Source of the DNA: Spirogloea muscicola
Lineage: Eukaryota > Streptophyta > Zygnematophyceae > Spirogloeales > Spirogloeaceae
Reading direction: 5' to 3'
Assembly (NCBI GenBank): GCA_009602725.1
Contig: WELB01000051.1
Coordinates: 255,562 to 271,300, forward strand
DNA length: 15,739 nucleotides
This document shows positions 8,346-15,739 of this stretch, piece by piece. The stretch's first letter is position 1. The number at the start of each line of letters is the position of its first letter. Both the position numbers and the translations under genes were made by a program. The notes below the pieces were generated by a model. The model was given only the letters and a program-made list of their open reading frames with translations, made no database searches and had not been told where the DNA came from.

Positions 8346-11300
8346 ATGGCACTGTCCATCTACCTCTACGTCCCAAACCTCATCGGTGAGACGACCGCCG
8401 CCGCCGCCGCGGCCGCCGCCGCCATCGTCATTGCCGCCGCCGTGACCGCCGCCACCGCCACCGCCATGACCGCCGGAGGAGCCGCCGCCTGAGCCGCCGC
8501 CTGAGCCGCCGCCGACGCTTGCAGGTTACGCGCGCATCCTGATCAACGTCGTGGCCTTTGCGCACGCCTTCTCCGACAAGGCCGTCTTCGTCTCGCTCTA
8601 CCTGCTCAGGTTCGACTCGCCCCGCCATCCGAAGCCGCAGCTTTTCAAGCACCACCTGCTTTTGCCCTTTGGCAAAGGAAAGGTCTCCAGTTCAAGTCCG
8701 GTCGTAGGCTGTATGGTTTTTGATGACGGCCGCTAATGCGCTGCGGCATGGAGTGGCGCAGCTTCGTGCTGGACTACTTCGACGGCCTCTTTGCACGCCT
8801 CCTGAACCAATGTGAGCCCTGCTGCACCCGCCGCCGAGGTCCATCTAACCCAGCTTACAGCACTCAGGATATGCTATACTAGACGTGTCTTGGGTTCTCA
8901 TTTACTTTGGCAATGTCAGCTTCCTACAGTAGCTTGTCTTAAGATTCGTGTAGTGGGCGACATGGGTTAAGGTTTTGGATACTGAGGATCAGGATTTCAT
9001 ATGGGCACTAGTTTACGCACTAACGGAGAGCTTGACGTCGACCGCTGCCGTCGCGCCGCTGTGCAGCTTCCACACTTGGCCAGGTGCTGGACATGGTGAC
9101 CGACAGGTGACGCGGAGCCCCGAGTCAGGAAGGGTTTTGTGGAGGACTAGCGAACGGAGGGAGGGAGTTTGGGTATGAGGGAGGAGAGCGGGTGATGGAG
9201 GATGAGTATATTGACAGACGGGGAGAGATGGGGGGTGGTGGGGAGAGAGGGAGGAGGGTGAGTGTGGCACTGAGGAACTTGTACATGGTGACTTGGGGAG
9301 GGAGGGAGGGGCAGAGGTTAGGAGAGAGGAAGAGCTGGAGAACTTCAGGAGAGGGAGAGGTAGAGGGAGGTGGAGGGAGAAAGTGACTGCCAAGAAGGGT
9401 TTAAGGAGGAAGGGGAGAGAGGAGGGGAAGGCGGGGAGAGAGAGAGCGGAGGGAGGGAGAGAAGGGGAAATGTCACAGCCCCCAGCAGATGAGCGCGACT
9501 TGCTTGCATGCATTGCTCGAGATCGCCCGAGGCAGCAGCATTGAGCGCTGTCCTGCGTCAGAGTGCGGACGTGCTCAGGACGGCATGCCTGAGTGCAAAA
9601 GCACTGAGCAATTTGCCGCGTCCACTGCAGCAGCGGCTCTGGCATCTGGGGCCAGGGTGTGGGGCTTTGGGTCTGCTGTGTCCGGCCTGACGGTTTGCCG
9701 CTCGGTCGCCGGTGGCCATGGCAGGGTTAGCACGGCGGCGCTCCTCGTCGTCCTCACGCACCTGTACAAGTACAGTCCTTGCCGCCCTGCTAGCTGCCCC
9801 CTTTGTGGCGCAACTACATCATAGTAATTCATTTGATTGATTTCAATTTGAGAGTTTGGGAACTGGGTGCAGCTTCCACCTACTTTGCACACCCTGGCCA
9901 GACGGCTAGGACTTAATCTCTGATTTTCGGTTTCTCAGGGTACCCATATTTAACTTATTTTTCCACCTTAACCAAGTTGTCATGAGCAAGATGCGCTGAT
10001 GTAGAAAGTAAATTGAGAGCGATGCTGATTTTGTTGGCGAGCCGGAACTTTTGTAGGAGCTGGTTTGGCGTGCTAGTGCTGCTGCTTGGCCTGGACATCG
10101 CTTCCCACTGGCTGCAGATGTTCAGGTGTTGCCTCCACCTCTCCCCTGCATCCACTTACGCAGTTAATGCATGCCAAAGACCTTTTTGGACTATATTAAC
10201 AGTCCACCATTTCTGCGTAGGACTCAGCCTGAATCTTGGGTTATAACACAATCAACCTCTTTATGACCTCTTTTTGCATGTGTGCAGCTCCTTGCTGTCC
10301 AGCAAGCTGACGCACAAGGATGTGGCGGACAATGACCTTGCTATCCTCCGCCTCTACTACACCTTCAGGCCGTTCATGGGCTACTGCTGCATTGGTGCCG
10401 AGGTCAGCCCCGCTAGATTGTAACCATTAGCCACAGATGATGCTCAGGCAGGAGTCATGGGTGTACTTTTCGGTAGTTGCCTTACCTGCACTTCCAGAAA
10501 ACCAAACATTCTCACCTTCTTGTCAATTGCTTAAAATGATATATTAGTCCATGAACCTCCAGGATATGCTCTGCTTCTTGGCAACACTCCTACCTCAGGA
10601 ATGCTATTATGGTTCCCCTAAGTAAACCACATTGAGAGCTTGCTTGAGTTGCAGTGGTAGTGACACTGTTGCACAACATATATTTAATAGTGAGTCATCT
10701 GCTGTAATGTGCAGGTCTTCTATTTATCTCTATACCTCCTCGATGACCCGTACTATCATAAATTCTTCAGTGTGAGCTGCCTACCACCTGGCAAAGGGAA
10801 TGATGTTGTTCCTATACTTGATGTCCAGCCATGAGTTGCTTCTGTACCTATGAGCATGCCCGTTTACATATTGGGATCCAGTTATTGCACTTGGCTTAGA
10901 GATTGCATCTATACCTTATTGTGATTGTGTACACGGCAGCACATAGCCATCTCAAGCCCTGCAAAAAGTCCTCTTTTCTCATATAGCACTCCATCCTTGT
11001 CACTCTCTGTGCTCGCCCAGCTGTGTGAGCAGATTGTGTGCATGCAGAGACACCAGCCAGATAAATTCTTGTTCCACCTAAGCCCTGAACTTTGAGCTCG
11101 TGACACGTCTCGCGGCAGGTGGATGTGCCCGCTCTGCACTCCACGGGAATAGTCGCCCTCTTGGCGTATACATCGCTGCCTGGATGCCTGATCAAGCAGT
11201 TGGTCAACTTCGCTCAAGTGAGTTGTGTGTTGCCCATGCTTGCAATGCTTTGGTGCCCAGCAAGCTACTGACTTTACCTTTATTGAGAGTGCTAGTTTCT

Positions 11301-11638
11301 TCCTCCTTGATCGCCTGCTATTCAATTCTGCATGAAAGTTAGTGGCAGTGAAGTGATGAAGATAGAGATATTCAGAGGATTAAAGGTGGTGGTAAGCAGC
11401 TAGGATTGCATATACAGTCCTTTTGTATCTCCATACGTGGTTTTGTAAGAGGCGTGCTGCTTTGAATCTTAAGGATGTACATAGGACGTACATACTGATG
11501 CTGCACAGAAGTTGCTGGTCTCACTGCTTGACTATGGAGATTTGAGCATCTAAATGCTCTGTGCAGGCAAAATCAGCTGCCGATGCTATTGTGCAGTATG
11601 ACATCAATAAGAGAAGATTGAAAGCGAGGGCTGAGTGA
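8346..11638 (+). CDS. PIS1: CDP-diacylglycerol-inositol 3-phosphatidyltransferase (PI synthase; 10 exons)
   Basis: Exons: 8346-8385, 8525-8609, 8762-8811, 9067-9106, 9725-9769, 10057-10125, 10288-10402, 10715-10771, 11119-11217, 11567-11638 (TGA 11636-11638). This gives 672 bases, 223 aa; Arabidopsis PIS1 is 227 aa. All introns are GT-AG with matching phase. The enzyme joins CDP-diacylglycerol and myo-inositol into phosphatidylinositol, normally in the ER membrane. The catalytic signature D-x2-D-G-x2-A-R-x8-G-x3-D-x3-D is complete: D46, D49, G50, A53, R54, G63, D67, D71. Other family marks are YLYVPNLIGYAR (6-17), RVSTAALLVVL (72-82), GLDIASHWLQMF (98-109), HKDV and the C-terminal KSAADAIVQYD. 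Membrane helices alternate along the protein as expected. The start gives a short N-terminus with no added targeting sequence. It diverges from MRS2 and converges with the LEA_2 gene. Confidence 0.96.
8396..8520 (+). repeat. GCC/ACC-rich trinucleotide tract filling PIS intron 1
   Basis: Almost all of the 139-base intron (8386-8524) is GCC repeats interrupted by ACC, ATC and TGA-containing units, including adjacent copies of GCCGCCGCCTGA. Reading through from exon 1 reaches a stop, so it is intron rather than coding. Confidence 0.85.
9155..9470 (+). repeat. Purine-rich (G/A) tract in PIS intron 4
   Basis: About 300 bases of GGGAGG, GAGAGA and GGAGAG words with few pyrimidines, inside the intron 9107-9724. 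The coding strand carries the purines. Open frames across it are low-complexity artefacts. Confidence 0.9.
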
Positions 11639-11832
11639 CAGTGTCTCAAAGCTTTCCTAGTGAAGACCATATGTTTTTGAAAGAGTCATGGAGTTGGATG
11701 CGACCAGGCTCGTAATCTAGTGTCTGGTGGATGTGGTCTAGCTGGCCTCGGCGGAAACTGCCAACTTTAATTTACATCATGCAATGGCCTTCAGCCTTAG
11801 CAGCACTAGCATTAAAGAGAATGATCAGCTTC

Positions 11833-11837
11833 TGTAA
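11833..11837 (+). terminator. Candidate poly(A) signal TGTAA for PIS
   Basis: This is the first TGTAA downstream of the PIS stop, 195 bases away. It is consistent with chlorophyte usage; the cleavage site was not identified. Confidence 0.5.
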
Positions 11838-12378
11838 GTAGTGGCAAGCTTGCACGGCAGCTGTGAAGCCCAGCTTGTAGCTTGTTTGTCCATCAGTTTA
11901 GCATTTGGCGCTAGATGCGTGAATAATCTCAAATTGAATACTTCATTTATATCTAGTTCTTTAGTCCACTTCCTCGATCCTGACTACAGTAATTTAAGCA
12001 GAACCACGCGTCCACCTGCTCATATGCAGTCTGATGCTGACACTTAGCCCTCAAATTCCAACTTGACGGTTCTAAGGGAGAATGTTATGGTAGTCAAGCT
12101 TTGCTACCCTTTCTTACTTGGTTTAGTCAAGATAACGCCCATGCAAGAGTTGCAAGCTCCTTGAGGAAGTATGATGCACTTATAAGAGCAAAGCAACCAC
12201 TGAGCATTCACAGAATCAGCAGGCCTGACATGACTCGCATGTCAAGAGAGGTATTGTGCCTACATTGCTGCTACTCTTATGCGCGACATAGCTGCTGCAT
12301 GAGTCCTGCCTTAGCATCAAGCTCATCCATTTAGCCTTCGAACAACAAGCTGTGGTCAACAGCAACCATCGACTTCCA

Positions 12379-12407
12379 AACTTTTCACAAGCGGCTTGTG
12401 GAAAGTT
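12379..12407. repeat. 29-base near-perfect palindrome downstream of the LEA_2 gene
   Basis: Two 14-base arms (12379-12392 and 12394-12407) are reverse complements with one mismatch around a single central base. The core is CACAAGC-G-GCTTGTG. It lies about 85-110 bases past the LEA_2 stop on that gene's transcript. Confidence 0.9.
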
Positions 12408-12490
12408 AGTGCATTTATGTACAAGCCGCTCACTGGCGGCAACCAACAACTGTTGGCTGGTGCAGTGTTCGAAGAGTGTGAGAATTGACT

Positions 12491-15118
12491 TTAAAGGCCG
12501 TAACTCCACTGGCAAGTTTTGTTCAGGATTGCCAGTGTTGTGGGATTCAAGCCAATCAAGCACGCCATCGTGATCTGCAAAGACTCAAGTGCAGCCAATG
12601 CACTTCAACATCAGCAATTGGGGTACCTATTCCTTGGGGTTTGTAATAGAAAGGGCTTCAGATTGTGAGGATTTAGCTGGTGAAAGCTGGTGCATATGTT
12701 CGTCAAAATGCCTTCTCTAAACATTTATTAGAACTGCTAGGCTGGTCCTACAGAGCCGGCTGATGAGAAGGAGCATGTCGGCTGCGATTCTTCATGATGC
12801 AGCCAGCATTGGGAAGCAACCATGGCCTACCTTGCATGAAGGGTAGACGGCCCAGAGGTTGACTTTGGCCGTGAAGTTGCCGAGGATGTCAACAGGTATC
12901 CGCTTCAGCAAGAGGTCGGCAAAGAGGGAGAGGGCAAGCGAGGGTGTCACCTGCGCGCCGTGCAGCTCCGCCAAGGCAGCTATTACCTTCCGGCTACGCG
13001 GCCCCTGCTCACCGCCGCTCACTCCTGCTTGCCCAAGCTTGCTGCCCTGCAGACCCAGAAGTTGAAGCTTCAGTATCCTGTACTCATGCTTCGGGCATTC
13101 AGGAATGATAAAACTGCACAGTGCACATACTTAAGTCCTATAAGTGTATTCTGTCTGTTTGATGAGCGCCAGCATTGAACAACTACATTGTTGACATAAG
13201 GCAAAACAGCTGCATTTGCAGCTGTATTGCTTGTACGACATTGTGTTCGTATTGCAACAGAAATGCTATAAACAGATGCCAGAGACACATTGCCCGGGCT
13301 GGTGTTGCTGTTGAAGATACTTGGGAACCACAACCAGACACGCATCTGGACTGCAACGTCAAGGTCTGGAGCAACATTGCCTGCGTGCTTCTCCTACTAC
13401 AACGTCGTCCCTTACTCCTTACCGAATTGAAGTACTTGCCTATGTACTTGGCCGCTCTAGCCTTCTGCTACATTGTCCTTATATGCTGTGTCACCTCCCT
13501 CCTTCCCTCGCTCTCTATCTTCCTCTCCCCCCTCCTCCCTTCTCCTTCTTCCCCTCTCCTCTCCCCCTCCCCTCCTTTCCTCCCCCTTCCTCTCCTCCCC
13601 CTCCCTCCGCCTCTCTCCTCTTTCTCGCCCCTCTCCTCGCCCCCTCCCCACCCTCCCTCTCCCTCTCTCTCTATCTTTCTATCTCCCTTGTTGCCCTCTC
13701 TACTCCCTCTTCGTCTTCCTTCCTCCCTCCCTCCTTCCCTCCCTCTCTCCCTCCCTCCTCTCCCCCTTCTCCTCCCCTCCCCTTACTCCTCCCCACCTTC
13801 TTTCCTCCCCCCACTCCTTACCTTACTCTCGATCAAGTAAGTGCGACCACCAAGCGGCCAGCGAGCTATTCTGCCTGTCAGTACTGTCCGTTACTTAGAC
13901 TGTCTGCAAATGAGGTCCAATTGCACCAACACAACCTCCAAACCTTACATTGTAGAGCATTAGAGCTTCAGCAAATGCGAAGGCGGCAGGCCCACGTACC
14001 CGGTACACAATGTCGCATTGGGCGCTGTCGTAAATGACAGCCACTGGGTTGGGGTTGACGACCGCGAGGCGGACAGTCAGGTTGAGGTCGACGGCGAGGC
14101 CGGGCATGAGGGAGTGCGGCGGCGGGCGGGTGCGGCGGACGCGGAAGCCGGCGAGGTCGACGCCGAGGAGGTCGAAGTCTGGTGCTCTGGGCCTGCATTG
14201 ATGGTGCATTTATCATTACTTTTAGGGGAAACCTAAAAGGTATTAGAGATGATTGAATGTAGGGGTCATCTCATGGGGAGGTGAGTATAGGGAAAACCTA
14301 CGAGGTTGAGAGGATTGTGAAATGTAGGGGTCATCTCATGGGGAGCTGAGTATAGGGACAACCAAAGAGACTAAGAAGATTCTGAAAATGTAGGGTCGTT
14401 TCATGGGGAGCTGAGATGAAGGAAAGCCCAAGAGATCAAGAAGGAATGAAAAATGGGTAGGGGTCATCTTGGGGGGGATTGAGAAACCCACAAATGAGTA
14501 GGAAGATTGAAGACATGGAATGATATCTGCTTGTGGGTTGAGCATTGTGCATTTCGATCAGTTTGATGAATGGGTTAGCGCGGGCGCGACCTGAGGTAGA
14601 GGTAGAGGACGGAGGCGGCGGCGGCGGAGGCGAGGAGCGCCAGCGCCAGCGCCAGCTGCTGGTCCAGGAAGCTGAGCGCGCAGGCGCGGCGGCACCGCCG
14701 CAGCGCTCGCCGCCTCGCCGCCGCCGGCGGGCCTGTGAGTCGCAGTCAGAGCCAGGCCGCGGCACTTGGGGGTTACAATCAGTGTTTGAGGTTTAGGGGT
14801 TTAGGGTTTAGGTTTTAGGGTTCAGGGTGAGCGAGGGCACGCGCCGGCGAGCGCCGCCGCCGCATGCGCGCTGCGGAGGGGCTCATGGTCTACGAAACAA
14901 CCACATTCCACTCCACTTCCAGTACAAGTGGAGTGAAGATTGTTGGTGCTTAACTATGGACGAATTCATTGATGCTTTTTATTTGAAGCTGCTGTAAAGG
15001 TGATTGGGCAGCGGCGCTGACCGCAGGCGCAGGCGCCGTGGCCAGACGGCGCCGCCGGTGGCAGCAGCGGGACACCGGCGGGCGAGGAGGCTCCCGGCAG
15101 CGGCGCGGCGGCCGCCAT
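12491..15118 (-). CDS. Membrane-anchored LEA_2 / NHL-like protein (5 exons)
   Basis: Exons in transcript order: 15118-15022, 14732-14591, 14192-14000, 13046-12831, 12574-12491 (TAA 12493-12491), 243 aa, consistent phase, GT-AG throughout. A Pro/Ala-rich N-terminus (1-38) is followed by a basic, Cys-containing stretch (RRALRRCRRAC, 39-49), one hydrophobic helix (about 50-79), RPRAPDF (80-86), then a LEA_2-type beta domain (about 90-240). That domain includes LTVRLAVVNPNP, a YRGSKLG turn, FADLLLKRIPVDI and a late Cys pattern ending LNKTCQW. This order matches plant NDR1/HIN1-like and LEA_2 proteins, which are single-pass membrane proteins linked to stress and immunity; function in algae is not established. 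The ATG at 15118 has purines at -3 and +4 and no better in-frame ATG nearby. Introns 2 and 3 hold a minisatellite and a purine-rich sense tract. Family call is by pattern only. Confidence 0.83.
13201..13230. repeat. Hairpin-forming inverted repeat in LEA_2 intron 3
   Basis: ACAGCTGC at 13206-13213 and GCAGCTGT at 13218-13225 form a perfect 8-base stem with an ATTT loop. After one mismatch the stem continues with GCAA (13201-13204) against TTGC (13227-13230). Confidence 0.9.
13493..13825 (-). repeat. C/T-rich tract in LEA_2 intron 3 (purine-rich on the gene's sense strand)
   Basis: About 330 bases of almost pure pyrimidine on the plus strand (CCCTCC, CTCTCC, CCTTCC words), lying in the 953-base intron 13047-13999 of the minus-strand gene. 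The transcript therefore carries a long G/A tract, like PIS intron 4. Long open frames here are Ser/Pro/Leu low-complexity artefacts. Confidence 0.92.
14221..14485. repeat. 65-base minisatellite, about four decaying copies, in LEA_2 intron 2
   Basis: The word GTAGGGGTCATCTCATGGGG and its variants recur with the following GGGGAG ending at 14280, 14345 and 14410, and a fourth degraded copy near 14475. The period is 65 bases. Between them run similar GGGAAAACC and GATTGTGAAATG segments. It fills most of the 398-base intron 14193-14590. Confidence 0.92.
14784..14828 (+). repeat. Degenerate TTTAGGG telomere-like tract in LEA_2 intron 1
   Basis: About six units of TTTAGGG and close variants (TTTAGGGG, TTTAGG, TTTTAGGG, TTCAGGG) in direct succession. 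On the LEA_2 transcript it reads as CCCTAAA-like repeats about 55-100 bases before the acceptor of exon 2. Confidence 0.88.
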
Positions 15119-15739
15119 GGCGCGCTCAGCCGCCGTCGCCGCGCCCACTCAACCACCGCCGCCGCCGCCGGCAGGCCGCGGCATGGCGATGGGCATGGCG
15201 GAGCCTGGGAAAGGCTGTGCGGGGCTTGACCCCATCCCGGGATAGGCACGGAAAGGCATGGAAAGGCATGCTTAGCAGCAAATTGGCCTGATCCCGCAAA
15301 AGGGGCTCAGAGAAAGAGCCTGAGAAAGGGCTACGGAGTTGCTTCGTCAAGCTGAAATGATTCTTCCAGTAGCAGAGAAGTGGCCGTGATCGGCCATCCC
15401 AGAAAGAAGAATGTGCTCGCCCATAAGAAGAAAGGGCTCGCCCATAGAGAAGAGGGGCTGGCAAAGCCAGCCCAAAAAAAAGAATGGACAATGCCCAAAG
15501 CCAAAGAAAGAGATGCCAAAGAAGGACTATTGTACCAAACACAACATCACACTAGGGAAGCTCAATACCCACGAGTGAGCAACACAGCAGGTCAGAATAG
15601 CTCGATGCGGGGAAGGAGGCGCTCCGCCGAGACCCGGAGGCGGCGGCCAGAGCGCGTCCTGCGCGCGTGTGGACTGCGAGGGCAAGGGAACGTTGGAACG
15701 ATACTGCCAGGCGCATCCGAAAGACTTGGGCGAGCGACA
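15119..15739. other. LEA_2 upstream region and unassigned right edge
   Basis: This holds the LEA_2 promoter/5' UTR and perhaps a divergent gene. Bases 15207-15270 carry GGAAAGGCATG words like those in MRS2 intron 1. Bases 15399-15450 contain two copies of GCTCGCCCATA with A/G-rich flanks. A perfect 8-base hairpin, GGGCTGGC-AAA-GCCAGCCC, lies at 15455-15473 followed by an A8 run. From about 15591 to the end the sequence turns GC-rich and several frames are open. One plus-strand frame has C-x4-C-x9-C-x2-H spacing (codons at 15660, 15675, 15705, 15714) and could be a partial exon preceded by a CAG at 15588-15590. I cannot name a product. Confidence 0.5.

Larger units (their letters stand above)
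11639..12490. other. Intergenic region between convergent PIS and LEA_2 genes
   Basis: About 850 bases containing the 3' UTRs of both genes. The only structures I see are the PIS poly(A) candidate at 11833 and the palindrome at 12379-12407. Short open frames here show no recognisable family. Confidence 0.65.

Noticed and set aside
8690-8710. tRNA B-box-like AGTTCAAGTCC in PIS intron 2
   Set aside because: No A box, acceptor stem or anticodon arm can be built around it.
9013-9645. 210-codon minus-strand frame
   Set aside because: It is antisense to PIS exon 4 and the purine-rich intron, with low-complexity Ser/Pro sequence.
13175-14037. Long plus-strand open frames (over 200 codons) rich in Ser, Pro and Leu
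   Set aside because: They are products of the C/T-rich tract in the LEA_2 intron, open in all forward frames and lacking any family pattern.
15126-15542. 138-codon minus-strand ATG frame upstream of LEA_2
   Set aside because: It overlaps the LEA_2 start in a different frame, and its repeated residues simply reflect the short repeats at 15399-15450.
1-15739. CRISPR array, phage, transposase or defence system
   Set aside because: None found: the only tandem repeats are eukaryotic minisatellite or simple-sequence tracts inside introns, and no frame shows transposase or nuclease motifs.

Overview
The window is nuclear DNA from a green alga, most likely a chlorophyte. The evidence is: short GC-rich exons split by many GT-AG introns of about 120-950 bases; alanine/GCC-rich protein starts; TGTAA-type poly(A) signals; degenerate TTTAGGG-like (plant/Chlorella-type telomere) tracts inside introns; and four proteins whose closest recognisable relatives are plant-type families. 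The genus cannot be named from this sequence.

Four intron-rich genes alternate in strand. (1) Bases 5-3212, plus: a plastid-type tandem CBS-domain protein (CBSX1/CBSX2 family), 9 exons. (2) Bases 8125-5189, minus: an MRS2/CorA-type Mg2+ transporter, 6 exons, ending in a (F)GMN pore motif and two membrane helices. (3) Bases 8346-11638, plus: CDP-diacylglycerol-inositol 3-phosphatidyltransferase (phosphatidylinositol synthase), 10 exons, with a complete CDP-alcohol phosphotransferase signature. (4) Bases 15118-12491, minus: a membrane-anchored LEA_2/NHL-like protein, 5 exons. All exon joins were worked out by hand from splice sites, phase and remembered family patterns. There is no transcript evidence.

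CBSX and MRS2 converge on a roughly 2 kb intergenic stretch (3213-5188). MRS2 and PIS diverge from a compact 220-base shared promoter (8126-8345) that carries a repeated TTAGGCTTAAT-like motif. PIS and the LEA_2 gene converge on 11639-12490, which holds a near-perfect 29-base palindrome. The right flank (15119-15739) is the LEA_2 upstream region and may hold the start of another gene.

No shared pathway is evident: the genes cover plastid redox/energy sensing, Mg2+ transport, phosphoinositide synthesis and a probable stress/membrane protein. No defence system, mobile element, CRISPR array or RNA gene was found. The points most worth checking are a probable GC-AG intron in MRS2, its large low-complexity insert and short pore loop, purine-rich sense-strand tracts in introns of two genes, a 65-base minisatellite inside a LEA_2 intron, intronic telomere-like repeats, the shared promoter, and a possible Cys/His-rich exon at the right edge.
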